From Rhodoplanes serenus (GTDB taxonomy: Bacteria; Pseudomonadota; Alphaproteobacteria; Rhizobiales; Xanthobacteraceae): a DNA stretch of 64,000 nucleotides. The translations under genes and the position numbers were made by a program. The notes below the pieces were generated by a model. That model saw only the letters and a program-made list of their open reading frames with translations. It searched no databases and was not told the origin of the DNA. This document shows, one piece after another, positions 6,224-15,082 of the stretch. The stretch is from contig CAMDDZ010000011.1 in the NCBI GenBank assembly GCA_945893145.1, positions 1-64,000 on the forward strand, written 5' to 3'. Each line of letters opens with the position of its first letter. Within the stretch, counting starts at the first letter, position 1.

Positions 6224-7207
6224 ATGATGAGAGCCCTGATAGCAGCATGGTTGTGTGCGGGCTGCGTGCTGAACGGCCTTGGTCTTGCGCACGCCCAATC
6301 GCAGACCTATCCCAACCGGCCGATCCGGATGATTGTGCCGTTCCCGGCCGGCGGACCGACCGACGGCATGGCGCGCATTATCGCCGATCGGCTCGGTGCG
6401 GTGTTGGGCCAGAGCATTGTGATCGAAAACAAAGGCGGCGGCGCCGGCGGTAGCATCGGCGCCAAGTTCGTCGCGACCTCCGATCCCGATGGCTACACGA
6501 TCCTCATCACGCCTGGCGGATCGCTGACCACCGGTCCGGCTGTGCATGCCAATATTGGTTACGACCCGGTCAAAGCATTTGTGCCGGTCGCTCAACTCAT
6601 CGAGACGCCGCTCATCATAGCGGTTCACTCGGATCTGCCGGTGAAAACGCTGGCCGAAGTCGTGGCCTACGCTAAGGCCAATCCAGGCAAAGTCAGTTGG
6701 GGCTCGCAGGGTTTTGGCGTGGCGCCACACTTGCTCCTCGAGTTGTTCAAGCTTGAAGCCGGCGTCAACATCGTGCACGTGCCTTATCGCGGTACGGCAC
6801 CCATGCTGGCCGCCATCGTGGCCGGTGAGGTGCAAATCGTCGCCGATCCGATGACCACGGTGCTGCCGCACATCCAATCTGGCCGCTTGCGCGCGATCGC
6901 GATCGCTGGCGCCACGCGGACGGCGAAGCTGCCCGGTATCCCGACCGTGATCGAGGCCGGCTATCCCAAGCTGCAGTCGCCGTTCTGGCTCGGCGTCGTT
7001 GCGCCAGCCGGCACACCGCCCGAGATCATCAACAAGCTCAACGCCGCGTTCCGCGAAAGCCTGAACCCGCCGGAGACGCGGGCGCGGCTGGATGTGCTCG
7101 GCGCCGACATCAAAATCGGCACACCGGCCGAATTTGAAAAGATGCTGGCCGACGAACTGGCGCAGTGGACCGCCATCGTCAAGGCCGCCAATATCAAGGC
7201 GCAATGA
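6224..7207 (+). CDS. Bug/TctC-family periplasmic solute-binding receptor
   Basis: The product is 327 residues from ATG 6224, chosen for the GGGAGGG motif just upstream. A signal peptide ends near LAHAQSQ. Family hallmarks are present: YPNRPIRMIVPFPAGGPTD, VIENKGGGAGGSIG, DPDGYT and VPYRGTAPM. Bug proteins are extracytoplasmic receptors for carboxylates and other small organic anions, normally served by TctA/TctB membrane proteins. None are in this window, so the membrane partner must be elsewhere or absent. It opens the acyl-CoA operon, 17 nt before the first dehydrogenase, and presumably binds that pathway's substrate. Confidence 0.9.
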   Translation: MMRALIAAWLCAGCVLNGLGLAHAQSQTYPNRPIRMIVPFPAGGPTDGMARIIADRLGAVLGQSIVIENKGGGAGGSIGAKFVATSDPDGYTILITPGGSLTTGPAVHANIGYDPVKAFVPVAQLIETPLIIAVHSDLPVKTLAEVVAYAKANPGKVSWGSQGFGVAPHLLLELFKLEAGVNIVHVPYRGTAPMLAAIVAGEVQIVADPMTTVLPHIQSGRLRAIAIAGATRTAKLPGIPTVIEAGYPKLQSPFWLGVVAPAGTPPEIINKLNAAFRESLNPPETRARLDVLGADIKIGTPAEFEKMLADELAQWTAIVKAANIKAQ

Positions 7208-7224
7208 CGCGAAGTTGAGTTGTC

Positions 7225-8376
7225 ATGTTCCGTTCCGACACGACCGCCGAAGGCGAATTTCGCACGAAAGTGCGGACTTGGCTGGAGGCCAATCTACCGT
7301 TCGGGCTTCGGGGACGAACGGTGCGTCCGCTGCCCGCGGAACTGATGCCCTGGTATCACACGCTCTCGCGCAAGGGCTGGATCGCGCCGCATTGGCCGAA
7401 GCAATACGGCGGGATGAGCGCGACCCTCAACGAACAGATCATCATGACAGAGGAATTGGCGCGCGTCGGCGCGCCGCATCTGCCGGTCCAGGGCCTCAAT
7501 CATATTGGGCCGATCCTCATGGAGTTTGCGACCGCGGCCCAGAAGGCGCTGCATCTCCCGCCGATCCTCGCGGGCACCGTGATCTGGGCGCAGGGCTATT
7601 CCGAGCCCGGCGCTGGCTCCGACCTGGCCAGTCTTTCGACCCGCGCAACGCTTGAGGGCGATCACTTCGTCGTCAAAGGACAAAAAATCTGGACTACCTG
7701 GGCCCATCATTCGGACTGGATGTTCGCCCTGGTGCGCACCGATCCTCAGGCCCAGCCGCGGCACGCCGGCATCAGTTTTCTGCTGATTGATCTGCACAGT
7801 CCGGGCATCCGGATCAGGCCGATCAAGACCATCGCTGGCGACGATGAGTTCGCCGAGGTGTTCTTCGATGATGTCATCGTGCCGGCCGAGAACCTGGTCG
7901 GAAAACTGCACGACGGCTGGCGCATTGCCAATGCGCTGCTCGGACACGAACGCCTCGCCACCTCCAATCCGCAAACTGCCATGATGGCGCTGGAGCGCAT
8001 CAAGACCATGGCGCGCGCATCCGGAATTATCACCGATCCAGCCTTCCAGGATCGTCTCGCGGCAGCCAGTATCAACGTCACGGCGCTGTCGGCAATGTTC
8101 AGTCATGCCGTCCAACTCACCAATAACGAGCATAGCCTTGGGCCGGAAGCGTCGGTGATCAAAATTTTCAGCACCGAATTGCTTCAGACGCTCAACGAGC
8201 TTCTGATCGAGGCGGCCGGCGGCCATGCATCCGCGAAAAATCCGGTCACGACGAATTTCGGCGAGGTGGATGTCGCCGCATCGTTTCTACAGTCGCGACG
8301 CGTCACGATCTATGGTGGCTCATCGGAAATCCAGCGCAATGTTTTGGCCCGCCGCGTGTTGAACCTTCCCAACTAA
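7225..8376 (+). CDS. Acyl-CoA dehydrogenase (FadE-like, subunit 1)
   Basis: The product is 383 residues and covers the N-terminal helical, beta-barrel (QGYSEPGAGSDLASL, KIWTTWAH) and C-terminal helical domains of FAD-dependent acyl-CoA dehydrogenases. The reaction is alpha,beta-dehydrogenation of an acyl-CoA thioester. The C-terminal motif is YGGSSEIQR, where medium-chain enzymes have YEGTSQIQR; the MCAD-type catalytic Glu is therefore absent there, as in many environmental FadEs that place the base elsewhere. A second, divergent dehydrogenase starts 7 nt later, so a two-gene heteromer is likely. Cytoplasmic. Confidence 0.88.
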   Translation: MFRSDTTAEGEFRTKVRTWLEANLPFGLRGRTVRPLPAELMPWYHTLSRKGWIAPHWPKQYGGMSATLNEQIIMTEELARVGAPHLPVQGLNHIGPILMEFATAAQKALHLPPILAGTVIWAQGYSEPGAGSDLASLSTRATLEGDHFVVKGQKIWTTWAHHSDWMFALVRTDPQAQPRHAGISFLLIDLHSPGIRIRPIKTIAGDDEFAEVFFDDVIVPAENLVGKLHDGWRIANALLGHERLATSNPQTAMMALERIKTMARASGIITDPAFQDRLAAASINVTALSAMFSHAVQLTNNEHSLGPEASVIKIFSTELLQTLNELLIEAAGGHASAKNPVTTNFGEVDVAASFLQSRRVTIYGGSSEIQRNVLARRVLNLPN

Positions 8377-8383
8377 CACCGCC

Positions 8384-9478
8384 ATGGACCTGCATCTCAC
8401 ATCCGAGCAGACGCTGCTGCGCGACAGCGCCGCAAAATTCATCGGCGCGGCAGGGCCGAAGGTGACGCGTGGCTTTCGCGAGCAAGAGCTGAGCTTCGCG
8501 CCGGTCAGATTGCGCGAAGCCGGTGATCTCGGGTGGCTCGGCATCCTCGTTCCTGGTGCGGCGAACGGCCTCGGTCTTGGCCTAACCGAGCTTGCCTTGG
8601 TGCTTGAGCAAGCGGGGCGGGGCCTGCTCTGCGAGCCGATTGGGCTTGCGGCGATCTCGGCTGCCGCGCTTGCGCAGGGACGCAAGCCGCATCCCATGCT
8701 GGATCGAGTGATGGCCGGCGCGGTGTTGGTCGTTCCTGCGCTTCAGGAGCGCGCGTATGGCGACGATCCATTGGCGCCACACACGCAAGTGGTGGAAAAG
8801 GGCGGAACGCTGTGTCTGACCGGACAGAAGGCATTTGTTTGTGCCGACGGTGCCGATGGTTTTCTGGTCAGTGCCAGCGGGCGCGATGGACCTGTGCTCT
8901 GCTATGTGGCGCGCCAAGCATCCGGCTGCACACTATCGACGACGCAAACCGTGGAGGGTCGCAAGCTTGCGACGCTTGACCTTGCGGACGCCCCGGCCGA
9001 TCTCGTCCCGCCGCATCCGTCATCGCGTAACGCCGTGGATGCGCTCCACAATCTTGCGCTGTTGGCGCTGTCCGCCGAATTGCTCGGCGCGATGGAAAGG
9101 GCGCTGGAGGTCACGTTGGACTACCTGCGCATTCGCAAGCAATTCGGCAAGCTAATCGGCAGTTTCCAGGCGCTGCAGCACCAGGCGACAAATATCTACA
9201 TTCGCACCGAGGCGGTGCGGTCGCTGGTGTTTCAGACCGCCGCCAACAACGACCCCTATTGCATCGATCCTGCGCTGGCCGCAGCCGTAAAGGCCAAGGC
9301 GTCGGAAGACGCTTTGGCGGTGACCGAAGCCTGTATCCAGTTGCATGGCGCGATCGGGTTTACCGACGAGCATGACATCGGCCTTTACCTGAAGCGGGCG
9401 ATACTGCTGTCGTCGCTGTTCGGCAATGCGGCGGCGCAACGGCGGCGCTATATCGCGATCGCTGGGCTGACCGGGTAG
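8384..9478 (+). CDS. Acyl-CoA dehydrogenase (FadE-like, subunit 2)
   Basis: The product is 364 residues with acyl-CoA dehydrogenase architecture but a reduced middle domain. It retains VTLDYLRIRKQFGKLIGSFQ and the C-terminal LHGAIGFTDEHDIGLYLKRA. The FAD-binding WxS-type loop typical of subunit 1 is not evident. Adjacent, unequal dehydrogenase genes form alpha2beta2 enzymes in steroid side-chain degradation (the ChsE class), which is a reasonable model here. It lies between subunit 1 and the enoyl-CoA hydratase, in one operon. Its individual activity is uncertain. Confidence 0.85.
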   Translation: MDLHLTSEQTLLRDSAAKFIGAAGPKVTRGFREQELSFAPVRLREAGDLGWLGILVPGAANGLGLGLTELALVLEQAGRGLLCEPIGLAAISAAALAQGRKPHPMLDRVMAGAVLVVPALQERAYGDDPLAPHTQVVEKGGTLCLTGQKAFVCADGADGFLVSASGRDGPVLCYVARQASGCTLSTTQTVEGRKLATLDLADAPADLVPPHPSSRNAVDALHNLALLALSAELLGAMERALEVTLDYLRIRKQFGKLIGSFQALQHQATNIYIRTEAVRSLVFQTAANNDPYCIDPALAAAVKAKASEDALAVTEACIQLHGAIGFTDEHDIGLYLKRAILLSSLFGNAAAQRRRYIAIAGLTG

Positions 9479-9556
9479 CGTGCCGATGAATGGCTCAAAT
9501 TCCCAATAACACGGACGCAGGGGCTGGATTTGTCCCCCCGGAAACAGGAGCGGTCC

Positions 9557-10342
9557 ATGAGTGAAGAGAACGTGGTCACCTACGAACTCGAAGGCGAGAT
9601 CGCCCTTGTCGGCCTCAATCGGCCGGACAAGCGCAACTGCTTCAATCCGGATGTGATGAAGGCGCTACGCGCGGCCATCGAGCGAGCCGGCGAGGAGGCC
9701 AAATGCGGCATTATCTTCGGCCATGGCGACAACTTCTGCGCCGGACTCGACCTCCGCTGGGCGGCGGAAAGCTGGAAGACCGGGCGCTCGGAGCGGCTGC
9801 CATTCCAGTTCAACCGCAACAGTTATTTTGAAGCGATGGCGCGGGGCAACATTCCCTTCATTGCTGCGCTGCACGGTGCGACGCTCGGTGGCGGGCTCGA
9901 AACCGCCTCCGCGGCGCACATCCGTGTCGCAGACGAAACAACATTCTTTGGCCTACCGGAGGGAACGCGCGGCATCTTCATTGGCGGCGGTGGTTCGGTC
10001 CGCGTGGCGCGGCTGATTGGTTTTGCCCGCATGCAGGACATGATGCTGACCGGCCGCGTGCTCAAGGCCGAGGAGGCTGAGCGCTACGGCATCGTGCAAT
10101 ACGTGGTGCCGAAGGGCCAGCAGATGGCCAAAGCCAAGGAGCTGGCGTTGAAAATCTGCGAGAACGCACCGCTGTCGAACTTCGCCATCACCAACAGTCT
10201 GCCGCGTCTCCAGGATATGTCCTACGATGACGGCCTCTACTTCGAGCGCATGGTGGCGGAATACACCCGCAGCCCGGAGTCGATTGCAAGGTTGAATCAG
10301 TTCCTCGACAAATCTGCGCCGCGCGTCCGTCCGGCGGAATAG
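9557..10342 (+). CDS. Enoyl-CoA hydratase/isomerase (crotonase) family
   Basis: The product is 261 residues from ATG 9557, selected for the AGGAG motif six nt upstream. The crotonase fold is evident: ALVGLNRPDKRNCFN, the oxyanion loop around CAGLDL, HGATLGGGLETASA, and LPEGTRGIFIGGGG with the family's second acidic position (Glu in LPEG). The first catalytic Glu of classical hydratases is less clear. The expected role is hydration of the enoyl-CoA made by the dehydrogenase pair. It is followed by the thiolase 46 nt downstream. Isomerase or hydrolase activity is also possible in this superfamily. Confidence 0.85.
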   Translation: MSEENVVTYELEGEIALVGLNRPDKRNCFNPDVMKALRAAIERAGEEAKCGIIFGHGDNFCAGLDLRWAAESWKTGRSERLPFQFNRNSYFEAMARGNIPFIAALHGATLGGGLETASAAHIRVADETTFFGLPEGTRGIFIGGGGSVRVARLIGFARMQDMMLTGRVLKAEEAERYGIVQYVVPKGQQMAKAKELALKICENAPLSNFAITNSLPRLQDMSYDDGLYFERMVAEYTRSPESIARLNQFLDKSAPRVRPAE

Positions 10343-10388
10343 CGGCAACAGACAATTGGCGCAGCTTGAGCGCTGCAGGGAGTGAGCA

Positions 10389-11558
10389 ATGGCTTTGCGT
10401 GACAACGCGATCGTCGCCTACGCCGAAACCAAGGTGATGGAAAAGAGCGACCGCGACGTGTTCGTCCTGATCGGCGAAATGCTCGAGTCGCTTCTCGACA
10501 GCACCGGCATCGAAAAGAGTGAGGTCGATGGGCTTGTGGTGGCCGGAATGACCGGCACCGGCGCCGGCAACATCTTCTGGCCGCAGACCATCGCTGACGT
10601 CCTCGGTATGCAAGTCGGATTCTGCGAGCAGGTGAACATCGGCGGCTGCTCGGCCGCGGGCTGCGTGGTGCGCGCGGCCGCCGCGATTGAATATGGGCTG
10701 TGCGACATCGCGTTCTTGTCGTTTTCCGACACCCACGTGCTGGAGGACAAAACCGACCACACCCACACCTATCGCCGCGAATGGACCGATCCGTATGGCC
10801 TGATGGGTCCGCCTGGGGCGTTCGGCCTGCTCAGCCGCGCCTATGAGGCGAAATACGGCCTCGACTACCGGATGCTTGGCAAGCTCGCCGTCACGCAGCG
10901 CAACCATGCCATCATGAACGAGCACGCCTGCGAAAAGCTGCGTGTGCCGATCACCATCGACGACTACCTGAACTCACGCATGATCTCAGATCCGATCCGC
11001 CTGCTGGACTGCGTGATGCGGACCGATGGCGGCGCGGGCCTTCTGATGATGAGCCGCAAGAAGGCCAAGGAGAAAGGCCTCACCAAAAACATCATCCCGG
11101 TCGGCTACGCTGAGGTGACCAACTATCTCGGCGGCGAGAACCTCGTCGACGTGACCAAGAGCGGTCACTCGATCTGCGGCGAGAAGGCGCTCAAACAGGC
11201 CGGTCTGGCCCTGAAGGACATCAAGTCTTTCCATCCTTATGACGATTTCATTATTGCCATCATGCTGCAGATGGAGGCGTTCGGCTTCTGCAAGCCCGGC
11301 CAGGGCATCCAGTACGTTCGCGAAATGAATTTCGCCTACAACGGCGACCTTCCTCTCAACACCGGCGGCGGGCAGATATCGGCCGGGCAGGCAGCGGGTT
11401 CGTCGGAAAATATTGTCGAGGCGATCCGGCAACTGCGCCGCGAGGGCGGCGAGCGCCAGATCAAGGACACCGCCAATGCGCTGGTGACTGGCATCGGCTG
11501 GATCAACTACGCGCGCAACTGGGGCTCGAGCGCGGCCCTGGTGCTGGTTCCGGAATAA
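10389..11558 (+). CDS. SCP2-type thiolase-like protein (altered HGG motif)
   Basis: The product is 389 residues of the SCP-x/thiolase-lipid-transfer subclass. The nucleophile-type Cys is present in VNIGGCSAAG (about residue 80). The C-terminal catalytic block reads LPLNTGGGQISAGQ, with Gly where active thiolases have the His of N-x-HGG. The middle block is FHPYDDFIIA. A GGGAG ribosome site precedes the ATG. The DUF35 gene follows 11 nt later. In steroid catabolism Ltp2 (thiolase-like) with a DUF35 partner acts as a retro-aldolase, so C-C cleavage other than thiolysis is a serious possibility. Substrate unknown. Confidence 0.85.
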   Translation: MALRDNAIVAYAETKVMEKSDRDVFVLIGEMLESLLDSTGIEKSEVDGLVVAGMTGTGAGNIFWPQTIADVLGMQVGFCEQVNIGGCSAAGCVVRAAAAIEYGLCDIAFLSFSDTHVLEDKTDHTHTYRREWTDPYGLMGPPGAFGLLSRAYEAKYGLDYRMLGKLAVTQRNHAIMNEHACEKLRVPITIDDYLNSRMISDPIRLLDCVMRTDGGAGLLMMSRKKAKEKGLTKNIIPVGYAEVTNYLGGENLVDVTKSGHSICGEKALKQAGLALKDIKSFHPYDDFIIAIMLQMEAFGFCKPGQGIQYVREMNFAYNGDLPLNTGGGQISAGQAAGSSENIVEAIRQLRREGGERQIKDTANALVTGIGWINYARNWGSSAALVLVPE

Positions 11559-11569
11559 GCGAGGCCGTC

Positions 11570-12001
11570 ATGAGCAAGCCATTGAAAGACACGCTGTCCG
11601 TCAAGCGCAACATCAGGCATTTCGACTTCTCCGAACCCTACTGGGAGGGCACGAAGCAGAAGAAGCTGGTGCTCCAGCGCTGCAAGGCGACAGGGAAGTT
11701 CCAGCACTTCCCGCGTCCGGTCAGCATCTTCACCGGGCGGAGGCGCGACATCGAGTGGAAGGAGGTGTCTGGCAAGGGCACGGTGTACTCCTACACCATC
11801 ACCGAGCGCGGTACGCCGGGGTTTCGCGGCCAGGAGCCCTATGCCGTCGTCTGCGTGACGCTCGACGTTGGCGTCAACTTTGTCGCCAACATCGTGAACT
11901 GCACGGTGGAGGAGTTGAAGGTCGGCATGAAGGTGAAGCCGTACTGGCATCCGCTCGATGACGGCACGCACCTGTGTATGTTCCAGCCGGACAAGGATTG
12001 A
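11570..12001 (+). CDS. DUF35 OB-fold/zinc-ribbon acyl-CoA-associated protein
   Basis: The product is 143 residues. An N-terminal helix (FSEPYWEGTKQKKLVLQRC) leads into the rubredoxin-like knuckle, then an OB-fold (GKGTVYSYTITERG, PYAVVCVTLDVG, GMKVKPYW). The normal four-Cys zinc ribbon is reduced here: only one Cys remains in QRCKATGK. DUF35 proteins are partner subunits of SCP2-type thiolases and aldolases and often bind CoA. It lies directly between the thiolase and the acyl-CoA synthetase and overlaps the latter's start by one base, implying translational coupling. It probably forms a complex with the thiolase-like protein. Confidence 0.85.
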   Translation: MSKPLKDTLSVKRNIRHFDFSEPYWEGTKQKKLVLQRCKATGKFQHFPRPVSIFTGRRRDIEWKEVSGKGTVYSYTITERGTPGFRGQEPYAVVCVTLDVGVNFVANIVNCTVEELKVGMKVKPYWHPLDDGTHLCMFQPDKD

Positions 12002-14103
12002 TGATGAGCGGAGCGGAAGCTGCGCGAGGACCGAAAGCGGTCGCACGATTCCTACGCCCGAAGTCGGCCGCGATCATCGGCATGTCGGCCCGCGCCGGGA
12101 GCGCGGGCCAAATCGTGCTGCAATGCCTGAAGGTCAATGGCTTCAAGGGTGACATCCATCTGGTCGGACGCAGTGACGTGCCGATCGACGGACGGCCGGT
12201 GCTTAAGAGCCCGGATGAGCTGCCCGAGGGTGTCGATCTGGCAGTGTTTACGCTGCCGGCCGCCGGCGTACGCGAGGCGGTCGAGGCCTGCGCACGTCGC
12301 AAGGTCGGCTCAGCATTGGTGTTCGCGGCGGGCTTTGCCGAAGTCGGCGAAGGCGCGACCCAGGAGGCGGTGACAAAGACAGCACGCGAGGCAGGATTGG
12401 CCCTGGTCGGCCCAAACTGCCTCGGCATCACCAACAACGTCGACGGTATGAATCTGCACATGCTGTTCGCCCGCGAGGCGCTGCGTGGCGTCCAGAACGG
12501 CGTGGCCTTTGTCGGCCAGAGCGGCGGCTTGCTCGGGCACTTCCAGCGCGCCACCGACGGCCGCAACATCCCCCTCACCTATGTGGTCTCGACCGGCAAT
12601 GAGGCCGGGCTCGAAACCACAGACTTCCTGGAGTTCCTCGTCGACGATCCTTCGACGCGGGTGATCTCGGTCTATTGCGAGGAAATCCGCCGGCCGCAGG
12701 CGTTTCTGGCAGCGGTCCGTCGCGCGCGCACCGCCGGCAAGCCGGTCGTGGCGATGCTGGCAGGCCGCAGCGCCAAGGCGCGCAAATCTGCGCTGTCGCA
12801 CACCGGAGCGCTGATCGGCGACTTCGCCACGATGCAGACGCTGGTCGAGGATGCCGGTGCAATCGTCGTTTCCAGCATGGACGAGATGATGGACCTCGTC
12901 GAAATCCTGCAGCGTTTTCCGAACCCACCCACCAAGGGCCCGGGTATCCTCACCGCATCAGGTGCCTACGTGGGGCTGACCAACGATTTCGCCGAGGAGG
13001 CCGGCTTAGAACTTCCTGAGCTTGAGCCGGCTACGTTGAAGAAGGTCAGCGAGGGGTTGCCGTCGTATGGCAACTACGGCAATCCGCTGGATGTCACCGC
13101 CGGCTTTGCGGCGGACTTGCTTCCCGATGTCGTCAAGGCGCTGATCGACGATCCCAACGTCGGGATGCTGTTCATTTCGTTTCCGATCAGCTACCCCGCG
13201 GTGGTGAAGTCCTTCAACAAGGGCATGGCGGCTTCGCCCAAGCCCAAAGTGATGGTGGCGCTCGGCGACACCTGGCAGCTTAGCCCCGAGATCATGCAGG
13301 CCGTCGGCGAAAGCCCGGCGGTATTCTCGCGGTCATCGGATCGCATGTTGCGCGCGATCACGTTCTACACCCGCTACGGCCGCTCGCTCGCGCGCCAGCG
13401 TGTCGCCGCCAATCCGGCACCGTTCCCAAACATGCCGAAGCTCGCCAAGGGCGTTCAGCCGGAATGGCTCGGCAAAAAAGTTCTCGCTGCCGCCGGCATC
13501 GCGAGTCCGGCAGGCGAGCTTGCTCGCACGCCGAACGAGGCCGCGGCCGTCGCCCAACGTGTCGGCTATCCGGTGGCATTGAAGGCACAGGCCGCTGCGC
13601 TGTCGCACAAGACCGAAGCTGGCGGCGTGATGCTCAACCTCGCCGACGAGACCACGCTGCGTGCGGCTTGGGACACCATGCAGCAGAACATCAAACGTGC
13701 CGCACCAGGCGTTACGCTGGATGGCTGCCTGGTCGAGACCATGTCACGCAAGGGGCTTGAGCTGATGATCGGGGCCAAGCGCGATCCGGCCTGGGGACCG
13801 GTGTTGTTGCTTGGGCTCGGTGGCATCTGGGTCGAGGCGCTGGGCGACGTCAAAGTTCTGCCGGTCGATGCCGACGAGCGGCAGATCACGGATGCGCTGC
13901 ACGCGCTGCGCTCGGCGAAATTGCTGTCCGGGTTCCGCGGCGCCCCGCCGGTCGATGTCGAGGCGGTGGCCAAGGCCGTGATGGCGATCGGCCGACTAAT
14001 GCGGACCCAACCAAGCATCGTCGAGGTCGACGTCAATCCATTGATGGTGCACCAGAAGGGGCAGGGCGCGACCGCGCTTGATGCGCTGATCGTCGCCGAG
14101 TGA
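12001..14103 (+). CDS. Fused NDP-forming acyl-CoA synthetase (ACD-type)
   Basis: The product is 700 residues from ATG 12001 (ATG 12004 is equally possible), overlapping the DUF35 stop. Domain order is a CoA-binding Rossmann domain (about 20-150, with GPNCLG), a succinyl-CoA-ligase-like domain (FVGQSGGLLGHF), the ALSHTGAL segment with the phosphorylatable His267 of this family, and a C-terminal ATP-grasp domain (LKAQAAALSHKTEAGG onward). This is the fused alpha-beta form. It makes an acyl-CoA from acid, CoA and ATP with an acyl-phosphate intermediate, or runs in reverse. It probably activates the acid carried in by the Bug receptors. Confidence 0.9.
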   Translation: MMSGAEAARGPKAVARFLRPKSAAIIGMSARAGSAGQIVLQCLKVNGFKGDIHLVGRSDVPIDGRPVLKSPDELPEGVDLAVFTLPAAGVREAVEACARRKVGSALVFAAGFAEVGEGATQEAVTKTAREAGLALVGPNCLGITNNVDGMNLHMLFAREALRGVQNGVAFVGQSGGLLGHFQRATDGRNIPLTYVVSTGNEAGLETTDFLEFLVDDPSTRVISVYCEEIRRPQAFLAAVRRARTAGKPVVAMLAGRSAKARKSALSHTGALIGDFATMQTLVEDAGAIVVSSMDEMMDLVEILQRFPNPPTKGPGILTASGAYVGLTNDFAEEAGLELPELEPATLKKVSEGLPSYGNYGNPLDVTAGFAADLLPDVVKALIDDPNVGMLFISFPISYPAVVKSFNKGMAASPKPKVMVALGDTWQLSPEIMQAVGESPAVFSRSSDRMLRAITFYTRYGRSLARQRVAANPAPFPNMPKLAKGVQPEWLGKKVLAAAGIASPAGELARTPNEAAAVAQRVGYPVALKAQAAALSHKTEAGGVMLNLADETTLRAAWDTMQQNIKRAAPGVTLDGCLVETMSRKGLELMIGAKRDPAWGPVLLLGLGGIWVEALGDVKVLPVDADERQITDALHALRSAKLLSGFRGAPPVDVEAVAKAVMAIGRLMRTQPSIVEVDVNPLMVHQKGQGATALDALIVAE

Positions 14104-14116
14104 ACGGAGGATCGCG

Positions 14117-15082
14117 ATGATACTTCGTATCGTTGGAATAGTAGCCGCGGCTCTGCTCGCTGCTTCTCCGTTCGCGACCGCACAAACCTATCCTAGCCGG
14201 GACATCAAGGTGGTCATCGGCTTGCCTGCGGGCAGCGGCGGCGACATCGTTGTGCGCTACTACGCTGACAAGCTTGCCAAGATCTCGGGCCGGGCGGTGG
14301 TCGTCGAAAATAAGCCGGGTATGATTCTGTCGATTTGCGCGGACGCGGTCGCCAAGGCGCCGCCCGATGGTTACACCATTCTCATCACATCGGTGACATC
14401 CTCGCACGCGGCGAATTTGTTCAATTTTAAAAAATTGCCTTACGATCCAATCAGGGACTTCACGCCGGTCGCAACGCTGCAAAAGACCTATTTCATCCTC
14501 ATGGTGCGCGCCGACGCACCTTGGAAGAACGTTGTGGAGCTGACTGAGGCGATGAAGAAGAAGGGCGACAAGGCGAGCTATGCTTATGGTAGCCCGCCGG
14601 CGCTTGCGGCGGCGGAACTCTACAAAGCACGCACCGGCCTTCAGGCGACGGGTATTGCTTATCGAACCTCGATGGCCTCACTACCGCAAATGTTCAGCGG
14701 CGAGATTGATTTCCAATTCATCGATGCTACGCAAGGCACGCCCCTGCTTGAAGGCGGCAAGCTGCGTGCCCTCGCGGTCACCACCACGCAGCGCGTGCCT
14801 GGTATCAATATCCCGACCATGGCCGAAGCCGCCAACATCCCTGAATTCGACATAGCGCCCGTCTGGGGCGTTCTGCTGCCGGCTGGTGCGCCCGCGCCGA
14901 TCGTGGCGCAGTTGGAATCGTGGTTCGCCGAGATCATGAAGATGGATGACACGCGGCGATTTCTTGCCAACAGCCATGGCGCGCCGTTTCCGGGCGGGGC
15001 CAAGGAGCTTGCGGCCTTCATTCCTCAAGAAATCAAAAAGTGGGAAGAACTCTCAAGGCTCGCGAAGATAGAACCGCAATGA
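14117..15082 (+). CDS. Bug/TctC-family periplasmic solute-binding receptor
   Basis: The product is 321 residues with a signal peptide ending near FATAQT and a clear GGAGG ribosome site. Family motifs: YPSRDIKVVIGLPAGSGGD, PPDGYTILI, and AYRTSMASL at the place of the usual PYRG. It is diverged from the operon's first Bug protein (6224), most visibly in the ligand loop (ENKPGMILSIC rather than the glycine-rich form). It closes the acyl-CoA operon, 13 nt after the synthetase. Two different receptors in one operon may bind related acids or different forms of one substrate. Confidence 0.88.
   Translation: MILRIVGIVAAALLAASPFATAQTYPSRDIKVVIGLPAGSGGDIVVRYYADKLAKISGRAVVVENKPGMILSICADAVAKAPPDGYTILITSVTSSHAANLFNFKKLPYDPIRDFTPVATLQKTYFILMVRADAPWKNVVELTEAMKKKGDKASYAYGSPPALAAAELYKARTGLQATGIAYRTSMASLPQMFSGEIDFQFIDATQGTPLLEGGKLRALAVTTTQRVPGINIPTMAEAANIPEFDIAPVWGVLLPAGAPAPIVAQLESWFAEIMKMDDTRRFLANSHGAPFPGGAKELAAFIPQEIKKWEELSRLAKIEPQ

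Noticed and set aside
6005-7204. 399-residue minus-strand frame opposite the first Bug gene
   Set aside because: It mirrors a real gene in high-GC DNA, has low-complexity Arg/Gly-rich sequence and no family resemblance. Only its last 65 codons lie outside the Bug gene and they look ordinary but lack a start.
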